DNA of 64,000 nt from Cristatella mucedo (taxonomy: Eukaryota > Bryozoa > Phylactolaemata > Cristatellidae), in NCBI GenBank assembly GCA_009760855.2, contig WPIO01000155.1, positions 796,401 to 860,400 on the forward strand, in the 5' to 3' direction. Position numbers and translations under genes: made by a program. The notes under the pieces are model-generated. The model did no database searches and was not told the DNA's origin. It saw nothing but the letters and a program-made list of their open reading frames with translations. This document shows positions 1 through 13,250 of the stretch, piece by piece. The number at the start of each line of letters is the position of its first letter. The stretch's first letter is position 1.

Positions 1-755
1 TAAATGCTGTCCTAAATAGGTGTGTTTTCAAGTTCTTTTTAAATGTGGTCAGGTCAGGGGATGTTCTGACACAGGTCTCGAGGGAGTTCCAGGCTTTGGG
101 AGCATACGAACTAAATGCACGGTCTCAGAAGGATTTGAGGTTTGTATGAGGTATTGGTAAACTGTTGGATTCCGAAAAGCGGGTGGTCCGATGCGTGGCC
201 TGATGGGGGAGTAGATCTCATAGAGAGGGTGGAGCCAAAGAATGAATTGACCTAAAAGTGAGCGACAAAACCTTGAAGTCGATTCGTTGCTTGACTGGTA
301 GCCAGTGCAGTTCGGCGAGATGTGATGTGGTAACTGTGACGCTCACGACAGACAACCCTAGCTACAGAGTTTTGCACCAGCTGCAATCGCCTGATCGCAC
401 ATGCAGGTAGGCCAGCAAGCAGTGGGTTACATACGTCAAGGCGGGATGTCACAAATGCATGGACCAACTTAGACGGGGTATCCTTATCTAAACAAACCCA
501 AATTTTAGCAATGTTATGTAGCTGAAAGTATGCAGACTTGATTGTGGAGCTGATGTCTAACGAGAGGTCACTTGACACCTAGATTTCGAGCTGATTCAAA
601 AGGAGATATGCTGGCAGGGCCAATTTTGAGCGTCAGCCTTTCCAATTTCTGAATCACACTGTGTTTGCCCATAACTAATAAGTTAATTTTATCATCGCTT
701 AGTTTAAGAAAATTTGCTGCCATCTATGTGCGGATGTCTTCAATACATGACGATA
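1..755 (-). mobile_element. LINE family A fragment (CR1/L2-like), 3' part cut by window edge
   Basis: Read on the minus strand this matches the C-terminal part of the reverse transcriptase in the copy at 22064-23698, including the recognisable stretches [21 protein letters not shown] and QLVQNSVARVVCRER, then runs into the 3' UTR. The reading frame is broken by indels and stops. The beginning of the window (TAAATGCTGTCC...) is the element's 3' UTR, so the tail lies outside. Similarity stops near 755. Confidence 0.85.
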
Positions 756-799
756 AGCGGTGGAACGCTGCAATTTTAACGTGGGCGTCCGCCGAGTCA

Positions 800-990
800 G
801 GAGCAGCTGCTGAGTCTCGAACCATCTGCATGCACCTTATTGCATAGGCTGGAAGACCTGCTAGCGACGACTCACATAATTCAAGACAGGATATTGCAAA
901 TGCACGGACCTATTTGTACGTGCTATTTCTGCGTCTAACCAGACCCGGATGTTGGCAATATAGCATGGCTGAAAGCTTGTCATTTGAGAC
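800..990 (-). mobile_element. diverged LINE reverse-transcriptase scrap
   Basis: A weak minus-strand match to the same reverse-transcriptase segment found at 22690-22850 (the stretch ending in the 'tagcaatgttatgaagctgaaa'-type sequence). It seems to be an older LINE copy next to the fragment at 1-755. No open frame remains. Confidence 0.4.
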
Positions 991-1123
991 GAGAGAGAGG
1001 CCGCTCGTCGCGTCGGGCGCTCGCTCGATTGGCAGCTGGGCAGCTCATGTTACCGACGACAAGCGTGCACCATTCAAGTTCCCCTGTTCAAATCTAAAAA
1101 GATTTTTTAGATGCACCAGCATT

Positions 1124-1200
1124 TAATAATAATAATAATGTACTTGATAAAGCGCCCTCAGAGAACTTAATCTCTTTCTAGGCGCTTTACATTTGCTGCA
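1124..1200 (-). mobile_element. LINE family A 3' tail
   Basis: A tail of (ATT/AAT)n followed by the conserved family 3' end (ACTTGATAAAGCGCCCTCAG, then the AGGCGCTTTACATTTGCTGC block). It is only about 75 bp, a strongly 5'-truncated insertion. Confidence 0.85.
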
Positions 1201-1204
1201 TTTC

Positions 1205-1669
1205 ACCGTTTTGTAGCAAAGAGCGAGGATCCTGCCAAGTGCCTACCCACCAACGACAACAAATTGACACACGCGGCTCCTCCCCCTTTTGGCGGCATAC
1301 GAAGCGGGGCTAGGCTTGCGTCGTAGGACGCGTGCACGGTCCTTGAGTCGCGGAGCGCTTGGGTTTGCTTGCGTCACAGGGCGCTCGCTCGCGAGGAGGC
1401 ACTGCTGAATGCTCTGCTCACGGCGTCGCTCGCGACGGGTCTGACGCCGTCGCTTTGTGCTTTGCGGAATGGCCTTCCAAGTAAAATGCAGCTTCTGCTT
1501 TTTACTTGTAAACTCAACGGCAGACTTTAATAACGGCTTACGAACGAGCATTCCTGAGGCGGTCGTTATAATCCCGTAGCAATGGCGACTTTTCGGAGCG
1601 ATTGGCTTTGAAATCTGAGTGGAGAAAGCAGAGTTTAAAGTTTAAAGCTCTGAGTTTAAGAGTTTAACG
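1205..1669. other. no supported gene
   Basis: Moderately GC-rich unique sequence. A minus-strand open frame of 102 codons (1243-1551) is arginine-rich and starts from ATG, but I see no domain, splice-site pair or homologue, so I do not call it. Confidence 0.4.
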
Positions 1670-2000
1670 GTCTGCAACTACTTTTTCCAGTAGCTTTGAT
1701 AGGAATGGCCGTAGGGAGACTGAGCGGAAGTCGTTAAAGTTCACCGGATCTTTCGTTGCTTTCTTCATGAGAAGCGTAGCAGCAGCATTTTTTAAACGTG
1801 GAGGCGAAAGACCAGCGGTGCTAAGGACACATTTTTATGTTAGTTATGCCTGACAGTAGACAGATTGATGCATTCCAGAAGGAAAATGGCCTGTGTAAGT
1901 TCAACAGGTCTAGAAGTCTTCTTAGACTAAGTATTGAATTAGTGATTAATACTGTTTTACCGAAGGACGAATAAGCAGTACTCTTAAAGGGACTGTTTAA
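1670..2000 (-). mobile_element. LINE reverse transcriptase, N-terminal part, decayed
   Basis: On the minus strand, after allowing frameshifts, this reads like the start of a CR1/L2 reverse transcriptase: a block resembling 'PPRLKNAAATLLMKKATKDP' followed by a 'SLRPFLSKLLEKV'-like block. That is the order seen in intact relatives (…VTPLLKK…; …[10 protein letters not shown]…). It differs enough from family A to be another subfamily, perhaps the 5' part of family B. Confidence 0.6.
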
Positions 2001-2154
2001 ACACAGTGGTAGAAAGTGGCTTGTGAAGTTACACACAGTCGCCGCTAATTAATACGACCTTAAAAGGAGTTGAGCTAACTAAAGAACAATAATCCAATCC
2101 CAAACCATCCCTGTTGGATTGGGTGGAAGAAAGAGATAAAAGTGTGAGAAGCAA

Positions 2155-3231
<1,077 letters not shown>

Positions 3232-3552
3232 TCCCCGCCATCCCCCGCCCCGCCCCCGGCGGCCATGCTTCCACAGCCGCCTCTGCTCACGGAGCAGCTC
3301 TGCCTGGAGCACAACTGGAGCTTTTTGAATGTGTTTTTAAGGAGCCGCCCTAGCACCCATTCGATGCAGAGGCGGACAGCAGTGAGCTAAATCCCTGTCT
3401 GGGAATCACTCGCAGGCGTTCTGCCTGACCGCCGGACGCAGGTTCAAAGTTCAAGTGCTCTAGCAGCGTTCGAGCGTATGGGGGCGGACGGGGGGGGGGG
3501 CAGCTGGCGACGAAGCTGCTGCCCGTCGGGTCGGGTGCCGTACAGTGCGTAC
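3232..3552. other. intron sequence downstream of receptor exon 2
   Basis: GC-rich unique sequence between the CAG array and the exon 2 donor, with a G9 run at about 3491. No exon or mobile element recognised. Confidence 0.5.
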
Positions 3553-3664
3553 CTACTGAATAAGTCAATGTTGAAAAACACGTATTCTCCGTTCGTGAAG
3601 TTCAGTTCGTTGGCTTCGATCATGATGTCGCGAACAGCGTCTGGCGACGCGCACATGACAATAA
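3553..3664 (-). CDS. natriuretic-peptide-receptor-like protein, exon 2 (ANF receptor domain)
   Basis: A short internal exon of a receptor with an extracellular ANF-type ligand-binding domain (natriuretic peptide receptor / receptor guanylate cyclase superfamily). The acceptor is ...TTGTCTTGCAG ending at 3665, giving a first coding base at 3664 in phase 1. The translation reads IVMCASPDAVRDIMIEA, an acidic/polar linker, then EYVFFNIDLFS. These match the family blocks '(I/M)CASxDxxRxIM' and 'YxFFNI(E/D)LF'. The cysteine in MCAS is the partner of an exon 1 cysteine in known receptors. Two donors are possible: AG|GTACGC (exon ends 3553) or CA|GTAGGT (ends 3557). About 110 nt fits one short exon. 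With the exon at 11457-12189 the join is in frame. The following exon is not visible in the window. Confidence 0.85.
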
Positions 3665-4257
3665 CTGCAAGACAAGAGCGAAAAATAGGTTGCTCGCTGC
3701 AGCGATGTCGCGCGTCTCCGTGCTGGTCATTTTTACCACTGATCGATGCGCACGAGCGGTTATGGATATCTATGATGGGTCTCTAGGTCGATTTAGCCCA
3801 CCACTACAAATTGCATTTGCAGGATTCGGCTAAAGTGATGACTAACGTGAGCGCCCTTTCAACTAACAGTCTGGCTCAAATCTTGGCAGTGGCAGAATTA
3901 CTTCCTCAGTCCAATGACGCGATTGCAAAAACGACAGAACAGTCACTGGCTAAATTGGAGCCATGATTTCCTACCTGGAGATCCTATCTTTAGCGTAATC
4001 GCTTATGACACAGAGTTTCCTATGCGTCAAGCACGGTCTCAATGACTCATATAAATCAACAGAAGTCTAGAGCTCCGAAGATTACCATCACAAAGAATCG
4101 AGCACCATAATTGATCTCAATGGCGATGTAATCGAAAAAATTCATCACCGTCTAACTAACACTTGAGGAGGCCGCACCTTCGACGTATTCTCAGCGGAGG
4201 TTTAAATCGATCCAGGAGAGCGCCCCTGCTGAGAGCGCTCAGCTTCTGGTCCGGGGT

Positions 4258-4375
4258 AGGAGGATGTAGGAGGTAGGAGGATGTAGGATGTAGGAGGTAG
4301 GAGGATGTAGGATGTAGGAGGTAGGAGGATGTAGGATGTAGGAGGTAGGAGGACGTAGGAGGTAGGAGGATGTCC
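4258..4375. repeat. GTAGGAGGATG minisatellite
   Basis: About 115 bp built from 6-11 bp variants of GTAGGAGGATG/TAGGATG in direct repeat, inside intron 1 of the receptor gene. Confidence 0.9.
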
Positions 4376-6920
4376 GGGATGTCCGGAGGATGCTGCTACA
4401 ACTTGCCACACAAGAAAATTTCGCTCAATCAACGCGCTATTAATAGGATTTAACTCCTTCTGGAATCTTTTAAATTTCGGTTAGCTCTATGCAATGCTAA
4501 CCATCGGCGGTGGCCGTTAAAATATACTACTGTGCCATTCGTAGGATCACGAGCGTATTCGAATCGCTAAAGATCAAACCTTAGTTAGTAGCGTTCTGAT
4601 CTAGATAGGCATTGTCAACGCGTCTGCCCAAATCTTGTTACACCGGTGGGCCACTGTCGCTATGACGGCGCTAGCTCATTAAAACGCAAAGTTCGGGTGC
4701 TTTTTCAGTGAAGTAGATAGTCAGGACAGCGTCTAGAGCGTCTTTAGTTTCCTCTTCACTGACGTTTAAGCTCCTAATAGTGGGCCGACGTCAAGGAATG
4801 CAGTGGGCCAACTTCACTACTCGATCTGATTGGTGCTAGTTGCTCACTACTCGAGCTGATTGGTCGCTCAACGATGGCTGTTTTGTCGCGTTTTTTGGTC
4901 AGTTCACCGAGCCCGTTGAATTGGCCTCGCAGGTGCAAATACGCTGTAACGATCGCTGGGTTTCCCAGGCTCAGATATGAGTTACTTCACAGAGATATAC
5001 TGCAGATAGAGAAAAACATTGGAGACATCAGCTATAGACGTCTTCTAGCAGCGTCATCTCCATCAGCTTTGGTAGCACATCCACCGGAGACGTATCCAAG
5101 GGGCACTATCTACAAGCATTAGCAACATCTTTACCAGACTCGCGTATAAGCAGTGCGTTCTATTGTGATTTCAAAAAGTATTGGTGACATTCCCGCCAGA
5201 GTTCTCTCCTAGTGGTATAAGTCTGGTGTCTAGTTGGTGACTTCGGGAAGTAATTTCACCTCTATACAGCCATATGGGTACAACAACCGACCGCTGTTCG
5301 TGGGCAGAGCTGTGCTCGCAGCATCATAGAAACATCGCCTCGATACTACGAAATAACCGCATGGCTGGCAGGCCCACGAGAATCCTTCAGTTGACGCCAT
5401 TTTATATCTCGGGCAGACTCTGCGAACGAACGACAAAAGGTTATGAGGATCTCGCACCGACTGAGACTGACGCGAAGACGTTGAATACTGAAGCGTGTTT
5501 ACCTCCAATCGAGCTGCCAAACAAGCAAGCCGTTAATAATACCTGTCGCGAGCAAACAGTTTGCATACACTTGTGCGCCGCTCCTTTTGCTGTCCCTCTT
5601 TTTCAAGGGCGCGGCGAGCAGGGGGGGGGGTAGGGGCCCCGAAGGAAAAGAATGCACTTGACCTCGGCTCAATGCAACGGCGATTGATCCCGCAGGTCGC
5701 ACCCAACGAGCCACTTAGCGGCGAGTGTCGAGTGAAGTCGTCGGCGTTACTAAGCGAACATAATGCGGCCCTACATGGCTTTTCATTGAACAACCCGACA
5801 CCGGCTGCAAGCGCCCTGATAGCCATCGTGGGGTTCGTGCATCGGAGCGACCCGTAACTGACTTCTCGACTCGCTTAAATGTGTTAAATGCACCCGCACG
5901 CACGTTTGGACGCACGAACGCTCGCTTCACGAACACACGACGAGCAACATGCATAGACATGCATGGACGTGAATGGAAGACAAACAACTTCCTCCGCACA
6001 CAGGCGCACGGAAACCGTACAGTGAACGCATACGAGTGCGCTCTGCCAATCTGTTTCATGAACACAAAAAGAGAACCGGCAGCAAACTGGGCATACGAAG
6101 GCGTTTGTGTCAAATGCCTGTGCAAGTGACTGACTCAATGACATTCATTTTACCGGGTTTTTATAAATACTTTAACACTTCGTACGGTACTTCATAATTA
6201 GCAGGACAGTTTGGCAGAACTTGACACTAGATACCCCTGCGGCACTCTAGAATATGCCGTCGCTCGAACTGGACCAGTCGACCGATGGTCGGTGGTTAGG
6301 GAAATGATTGGCTTAGCGGGGAGATATTATAACCCAATTAGAGCGGCTCAACCACTTCACAGCCTAGCTTACTGCCTTTGCGAACGCGCCAGAATGGCGG
6401 CAGCGTTTTTGTTTCAAGTCTTAGGATTGCGACGGCAAGCCTGATAGCAGCCTCTCGGGCGTTCGGTTGGAAGCACGAAGCTTATTTGACCGGAAGCACG
6501 AAGCTTTGCTTGCTGCCTCGCCTGCAGCGCGAAGCTCGACTTCTCACACCAAACTGGCGCGGTACTACAGCTGCATCGTGCGTATTTGCGTATTCTCGCG
6601 TCAATCAACCGATCCGAGCCATTTTTCTCCTTTTCGAGCAGCTGTTTGCGTCAAGATGCATTTGGATTCATGGTTACTAGAGCTCACTTCTGGAATTCTT
6701 GCGAAAAAAATGAAACCCTTTCTTCAGCTGCCAATATTGGCTTTTAATTTTGCATTCCACTTCGATGCTATATAGTTCTCGCTCGCGTCGTCACCAGTTC
6801 TGCTAATTCTACTACTAATTCTAATTCTAATATAATAAATATAAATATAATAAAATAAATTCTAATTCGACTACTAATTCGCTACGAATTCGCAAATGTT
6901 CTCTCTCGCCGCTTCTTTAA

Positions 6921-7003
6921 TCATAATAATAATAATATTAACGTACTTGATAAAGCGCCCTCAGATAACTCAATCTCTTTTTAGGCGCTTCACATTTGCT
7001 GCA
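6921..7003 (-). mobile_element. LINE family A 3' tail
   Basis: An AAT-rich tail followed by the family A 3' end (ACTTGATAAAGCGCCCTCAG, then TTTAGGCGCTTCACATTTGC). Strongly 5'-truncated. A 31-bp direct repeat (GCGAGGTTGTAAGTCTGTTG...) lies just downstream at about 7023-7090. Confidence 0.85.
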
Positions 7004-7980
7004 AGTTGCCGTGCGAGATGAAAGCGAGGTTGTAAGTCTGTTGGGCAGGAAAAGTCGCGAGGTTGTAAGTCTGTTGGGCAGGAAAAGTCGCGGGGCGACT
7101 TTAAGTGCGCTCTAGAAGCGAGTCGCGCCTAACGCGCCGACGATCTCCAATGGATTGTGGATGGATGCAGCAGACAGGGATAAAGCGCTACGCATATAAG
7201 ACCAGCCGAGCTCAATGGAGGAGAATGGCCGCCGCTGCCTTTACTTAACAAACAAGCAGCCTAATGCGCATCTTCGTACGGGCTGTCACCGACAGGTAAA
7301 AGGAATGTGCGGCGGTAGTATGGTACGCCTCAGCGGCGATTAGAAGCCGGAAGCTGGATGAGTTCAGAGCTCAGTTCAGAGGTCATTGGTAGAGCTTCCC
7401 GTTCTCAGTGATCGCGGGCGTCGTTCTATTCGCGAGAGGGCAGTCACTGAAGCGTCATCATTAAATCAGTGTTTAATAGGATCCGTAGACGCCGAGAACA
7501 CTTCTTTTTTGATGAGACAACCGATTTATGCACATGCTGAGCATTAACCTAGTAAGTGCGACGAAATATGATCAAAATATCTCCAGGCTGACATCTAATG
7601 AGAGACTAGTGCTCCGAGCTCAAATTTGTGTCCCACTAGAAACTCCCAGTTCAGCCGTATCGATTCCCTATAAGAGTTCGCCGGCCCAGCAGTGGCTTCA
7701 TGGCCATGAAAATTAATGGCGTCGTTGAAAATTACATTCACCGTTAAGAGGTGAGCCAGTTTGATCCAGGGATCGAGTGCTCGCTAGGCACGTGACCGTA
7801 GTCACATGACGAGACCGGCTGACCGTAGTCATGAGCTCAAGCACTTTGGCATATGTAAAGCGTTTCAATTAGGATCAAGATTAAGTTCACTCAAGGTGCT
7901 ATGCAATTGAAGTATGATATTTTATGAAGAGATATTGGCGAGTGAGAGAGAGAGAGCCATTCTGAAAGGACACGTTTGCA

Positions 7981-8418
7981 TTATAGGTCACCATCACAGT
8001 CAAATTGTGTCGCAGAAAATAAAGAGCAACGTGTGAGATGGCACTTCATTGAGAAACCACGAGTCAACGGTGGAGGCAGCTCCCAAGGGGTGAAGTGCTG
8101 CTTCCCAGGGTCAAGGCCTCTAGCATTTTTAGCGCAAGCGAAGCTACGTACAATCTCTTGGTAATACAGAGCGGCTGTCGCAGATGAGATCGTATGGGTT
8201 GATCCAAGAGACTTCTTCAGAAACTTGAAAAGTGAAGTGCAGCTAGGCTTATTTCGAAAGCCTTCTTTATAGAGCAGCAGAACAGCTTTGCTGGCTACCG
8301 CCCAGTTAGAGCGCTCAATAAAGACTTTCCTGCTTCCGGACTTGAACCTACTACCTGGAACTACAAGCGCAAGCAATTTATCCATGAAGGTAAGGTTCGG
8401 GGATGTATATTCAATCAT
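7981..8418 (-). CDS. unidentified open reading frame, 145 codons
   Basis: Starts with ATG (8416-8418) and runs 145 codons to a stop. The composition looks protein-like (mixed hydrophobic, lysine/serine-rich, nine cysteines or so towards the C-terminal half), but I recognise no domain, signal peptide or membrane segment. It lies inside intron 1 of the receptor gene, on the same strand. It overlaps no recognisable LINE sequence. It could be a chance frame, a nested gene, or remains of a mobile element. Confidence 0.2.
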   Translation of the reverse strand: MIEYTSPNLTFMDKLLALVVPGSRFKSGSRKVFIERSNWAVASKAVLLLYKEGFRNKPSCTSLFKFLKKSLGSTHTISSATAALYYQEIVRSFACAKNARGLDPGKQHFTPWELPPPLTRGFSMKCHLTRCSLFSATQFDCDGDL

Positions 8419-8425
8419 TCATCCA

Positions 8426-8513
8426 TCAATCAGCCGTCTTTTCTGTCAATCAGCCGTCTTTTCTGTCAATCAGCCGTCTTTTCTGTCAATCAGCCGTCTT
8501 TTCAATCAGCCTT
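8426..8513. repeat. 20-bp minisatellite, about 4.4 copies
   Basis: Direct repeat of TCAATCAGCCGTCTTTTCTG, the last copies shortened. Confidence 0.95.
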
Positions 8514-9085
8514 CTTGCCTATCGCCGGGAACAATAGCAACCACTCATCTGATTACTGTGCAATCGCAGTAATGGCAAGCGGCCTCGGTCGAGAGTAAAC
8601 AGGGCTTGACTACAGCCGAGAGTCGGTGACCTATTTTGAATAGAACGCTTCTCGGCTGTGTTTTGGTACGCATGCTTCGGGCAGCAGATCTCCCTCCACC
8701 AGCCTTGTTTTCCCTGCCACTTTCAGCGACCATTGATGAGGGGAGATTACTCGGTAGGTGAGAGGATATACTCGGCGGACACTCGAGGTGTCATTACAAA
8801 TACGTTTCTCGCTTAAAATCTTGCTTTCCACAATTCCTGGCTGTTTGCTCTCCAAATCTGCTTTCGTGAAACGCGATATGCCGATGGCCATGAATATGCA
8901 GACCTCACAGCGGATGAGCGAAGGTTCGGGCCAAAGTTCAAGAGCGGAGCTTGGGAGCGCCCGGGCGAAGCCTGCTTCCGATCTCACTAGTCGTCCGCCT
9001 CTCTCTGCCTCTGTCTCAGCAACCCACTGGAAAGATTCTAGCCCCTCTTTATAGGATTTCTGTGTTTTTTTCCTTTACAGCCCAG

Positions 9086-9169
9086 CTAGCCTTTGGCCCA
9101 GGTAGCCTTTGGCTCCAGGTAGCCTTTGGCCCAGGTAGCCTTTGGCTCCAGGTAGCCTTTGGCCCAGGT
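9086..9169. repeat. 17-bp minisatellite, 5 copies of two alternating variants
   Basis: TAGCCTTTGGCCCAGG and TAGCCTTTGGCTCCAGG alternate, giving a higher-order unit of about 33 bp. Confidence 0.95.
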
Positions 9170-9283
9170 TCAGCCTCCGGCAAAACTGCTGGATTTCGGT
9201 GGCAGCAGCCAATTGTCAGCACCACGTCAGAATTTGTCTTTCTAGCTATCCATTCGGGCGTGCACCGCTAAAAGAATCGGAGT

Positions 9284-9351
9284 CCCGAGAGTCCAGGTAG
9301 GCGGAATCTCTTGGAATCTCCCGAGAGTCCAGGTAGGCGGAATCTCTCGGA
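9284..9351. repeat. direct duplication of about 36 bp
   Basis: Two copies of a unit starting CCCGAGAGTCCAGGTAGGCG. Confidence 0.9.
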
Positions 9352-10078
9352 AGCGGCGCGATGCGGCACCGCATAGTGTGCAATGCCAAGAATTGGCCCA
9401 GTGACGAGTTTCGCAGGCTACGAGCGAAGCGGCTCAGAGCTATGCTATGCACAGAGCCTTCAGCACTGCTTTAGAAACTGCTGTTTCGTGGCTCTGCGGG
9501 TACCGCTCCTCCTCCTCATCCCCCCCCGATCGTAGTGCCAGGGGGCTTCGCTTCCCCCCCCCCACAATCGGAGCGCCATCGTAGGCTTTGCTGCTCCATG
9601 ATCGATGTGGAATGCGGGCGGGCTGCGTTGTTGTTGTGATGATTGATGTGCCACAGGAGCATGTGCTGGGATGTGCTGCTGATGATTGATGCGACATGGT
9701 ATCAGTCGGGATGTGCTGCTGCTGATTAATGTGATGTGGGAGCGGTCTATGGAAAGGAGAGAGTCAAGCGGTCAGGAGGGGTAAAGAGAGTCGTGCTTTC
9801 CCCCCTGCTCAATGCGTTGTGAAATAAACTGGCGGCGTTGGTCGTCAATGACATTCTGTGCTTCGTGCCACGACAGCAAAACTTGGTTAGAAACTTGGGA
9901 GAAGCAGGGAAGCGAACGGCGTCGCCGCTTAGTCCAAGCCTATCTGAGTGTCTGAGGAGGCAGAGGTTCGCACTCGAACTGAACGAATGGGATCGTCCCA
10001 GGAGGCAGAGGAACGCCCCCTGGGAAGGGAGGACGTTCACGTTCGCTCAGCGCTTGAAAGTGAAGCAAGAGTATCATG

Positions 10079-10158
10079 GCGATAATACTGACAATAACAC
10101 ATTTTCATAGCGCCATCAGAAGACTTAATCTTTTTCTATGCACTTCACATGTGCTGCA
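10079..10158 (-). mobile_element. LINE family A 3' tail, degenerate
   Basis: AAT-rich tail and a diverged form of the family 3' end (TAGCGCCATCAGAAGACTTAA, CTATGCACTTCACATGTGCTGC). Confidence 0.7.
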
Positions 10159-10685
10159 AAAGCAGCGTGGCAGCATAGCAGGTTAGAGGTAACGTGCACG
10201 GCAAGAACTCTTCGATTTTCTTAAGAAAATTCTGACGACAAAAGACGCTTGATGTCTGGAGACGTCATCGAGTGATCTGAGGTCAGAATAGAAAACTCCA
10301 CGAAGAATGGAGATAAACCCTGGCAAAGCCGCAGGAAGTAGGCTCAATGAGACGTCATAATCAGATTCTCGTCTACGGGTGGTTTTCCAGATCCCTGCTG
10401 CTATTCCCACCTGATCGACAAAAAACTCCTGGAGAGAACGGTTGGCTCGGCCGCCGCGATATTAACTGAAGATGGCATCTATTGGTTGCCTTGCTAGCCA
10501 ATAGTGGACGGCCTAACTGCCCGTCCGTCCGATTCCCCAGGAGCCTGGTCAGCGAGTCAAATCGCAACCGGCAGCCGAAGTCTGGGCCGCTGAAGTAGCT
10601 GGAAAGGGCTGCGTTGAGTTTTTCTATGTGTTGACAGCACGTCTGTATAGTATATGGGGAAGAGAGAGGGACCGGTAGCAAGACA

Positions 10686-10775
10686 GATTGATGGATGGGC
10701 GGATGGACGGGTGTGGATGGATGGGCGGATGGACGGGTGAACAGAAGGATAGATGGATGGATGGATGGGCGGATA
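10686..10775. repeat. GGAT-type minisatellite
   Basis: Imperfect direct repeats of GGATGGATGGGCGGATGGACGG. Confidence 0.9.
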
Positions 10776-11185
10776 GAGAAAATAAGGGAGATACCTGCAC
10801 TTGCTAGCTGTATAGCTTGCTAAGATTGGAGCTAGAACTGCGCTGAGCTCGCGAGAGGCAGCAGCATCTGCTGCCTCTGCTGCCTCTACGGTGCATCGCT
10901 TGCTTACAGGCTGAACGGGAGGCAGCCACACCCACCCAAAGCTGGCGCTCGGCGGCTACTACCGGTGGCCGTAGTCAGCGATGCAAGCACGCCTGCTCGC
11001 CGACCTGCTTAGCAAGAAAGTGACCACGATGCTTCCGACCTAGTCGGGGGGGGGGCATTCCGAGGCGATGATCTGACTCGGTAGCCCACACGCAAGAAAG
11101 CTCGCTCGCTGCCACCGGAAGAACGGCGGAAAAGCCGGAAACTACTCGCGCTGCCGGGCATCCGAGAGGCGGACGGGAGCGGAGC

Positions 11186-11358
<173 letters not shown>

Positions 11359-11456
11359 GTCCACACGAAAATAATAGCGCTCCGAGTGCGAAACTGAACG
11401 GCTTCCGTCCAGAAGGGCCTGACGGGAAGGGACGGGAAGGCGCCGCCTCTACTTAC

Positions 11457-12189
11457 TGCGGCAGCGCTTGGAGGCGCCTCTCAGGAGTTCGCTCGCGTTA
11501 ACGCTCGCGCTCTCGTCGAAGTAAGCGTACCAGGGCTTGACCCCGAGCGCCCTCCGCACCGCGCCGCTGATGGCCTCCATGCGGAAGTAGCAGTCCGACT
11601 TGCCGCCGCGCGCGCCGTCCGTCGGGTCGCCGCGGTACAGCAGGCCGACCGTGGACCAGCCGTGGCGGCGCAGCAGCGCCGCGCAGGCGCGCGCCAGCTT
11701 GCTGTACGGGCCGAGCATGCGCGTCAGCAGCCTGTAGGCAGTCTTGTCGTCCAGCGCCTGCACGAGCGCGCCGGCGCTGAGCAGCGGCACGCCGCCACCC
11801 CAGTGGTGCGAGAAGCGCGCCACCGGCGCCGCCTCGTACTCGCACACGAGCCCGACGATGGCGTGCACGCCGCGCCGGAAGTGCAGCTCCATGGCCTGCA
11901 GCGGGCCCTGCGCTTCCGAGCACTGGCTGTCGCGCGCCAGCACGCCGAGCCGGTACAGCGACGGCGAGAGCACGCCGTCGCGCTCCACGCGCTCCGTGGC
12001 CAGCGCGACCGCCGCGGCCGCGCGACGGCGGCAGAACTGGTAGTCGCACGATTCGGGCAGCAGCAGGCCGACGTTGAGCGTCGTTGCCGTCAGCGCCGAC
12101 GTCGGCATTGAGGCGCCGACGACGGCGAGCAGCACCGCGACGCGGCTGAGCCGCGCCGCGGCGGCGGCGCCACGCGGCGGCCGGCTCAT
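11457..12189 (-). CDS. natriuretic-peptide-receptor-like protein, exon 1 (signal peptide and N-terminal ANF receptor lobe)
   Basis: First coding exon, 244 codons plus one base (phase 1), ending at the donor A|GTAAGTAG. The start is the first ATG of the open frame (G at -3). Residues 13-33 form a signal-peptide core. From about residue 38 the exon follows the ANF-receptor fold: NVGLLLP, then DSQC (C90), [18 protein letters not shown] (C116), [19 protein letters not shown], and SDCYF (C200). The C90-C116 pair matches the first conserved disulfide of natriuretic peptide receptors. C200 would pair with the MCAS cysteine in exon 2. N231-A-S is a potential N-glycosylation site. The family binds peptide ligands outside the cell, and most members signal through an intracellular guanylate cyclase or are clearance receptors. 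Which type this is cannot be decided without the downstream exons. Whether it is a complete gene or an alternative first exon is discussed in the findings. Confidence 0.88.
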
Positions 12190-13250
12190 CGCGCTTCGGC
12201 GGCGGCGCCGACTCGCGGCGAAGTGCGGCGGTAGCGGCCGGCCAGCGAGTCTTGTAGTGCAACGCGACACCTGATCAATTTGGCAAACACACCGCCGGGG
12301 CTAAGTGCTGTAGCGGTAGCCGGCGGCGGCCGTCGCCTCGAGAGTCTACGTCCAGCGCGGCTTACGTCGGCTACGCCTGCTGCTGGCGGTGCCGCAGGCG
12401 GCGTCCGGGAACTATCCAGCCGCGTCCCCGCGAGCGGCGAGAGCGAGGAACCTCCGCGGCAGCAGCCGGCGGCCCCGCCAGCCGCGAGTGACTCGGTCGC
12501 GTCAGCTCAGCGCGTCAGCCGGCTCGGCGAACGCAAGCCGCAAGGTTCGCGTCGCTCGAAGTACTGAGCCGACCGCGCGCGAGCGGGCGACGACTGACGT
12601 CACGAGAACGACGGCTATTGATCAGCGATTGAAAGGCAGTGAGCACCGGAGCCCCGCCCGACGGATAATGCGACCGCTCGTACATTTCTGGCCAACTCTG
12701 TACGCCAACGACCGGACAAGGATACATCGGACAGCGCCGCCGCCGCCGCCGCAGCGGCGATGGCGGCGGCGGCGCTGTCTCTGCCCTCCGGTGGGCGTCG
12801 TTCGAGCGAGCGAGCGAGCGAGCGAGCGGACGCATACCGAACGCTCGCCGGAATCTCGCAGCGTCCGCAGCAGCAGATGGCACTGCGCGTCGGCGCGCGG
12901 CCGACGCGCAGTGCCGCTCCACCTCACAGCCTGGCTTAAAATGCGGCCGAAATCTCTGACGCGCCTGTTCGCGTGAGAGCGAGCGCTCGAGCCCGTGCGG
13001 CGGGCCGGCGTCGGGCTGCAATCGAGGCCATTCTATCGCGAGCTTGAATCAGCCGATGCGACGGCCCGCACTGACCTGAGGTCATCAGCGCCGCACCCTC
13101 CCGCGCCAGCGCCAGGCAAGCTCCGCGGAAGGGTGCTCAACGGGAGTGGGGTGAACGGTGCGGGTGAAAGGGGCCGAGTAGCACTGGCTGATGGCGGCTG
13201 GCTGCAATATCGTGGGAAGCTCGAGGGGAGCGGCCGCGTCGACTAACGGA
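12190..13250 (-). promoter_or_regulatory. CpG-rich 5' flank of the receptor first exon
   Basis: Dense CpG, with (GAGC)n at about 12803-12832 and GCC runs at 12736-12775, immediately upstream of the exon 1 ATG in gene sense. It looks like a promoter/5' UTR region. No TATA box or transcription start can be assigned by eye. Open frames here on either strand are arginine/alanine/proline-rich products of base composition. Confidence 0.45.

Noticed and set aside
7528-7716. A stretch resembling the LINE 'cause of ..ACATCTAATGAGAG..' region
   Set aside because: Only about 20 bases match the family A segment at 22880, too short to call.
11498-12262. 254-codon Arg/Ala-rich frame antiparallel or out of frame with the receptor first exon
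   Set aside because: Out-of-frame shadow. The ANF-receptor motifs are in the other frame.
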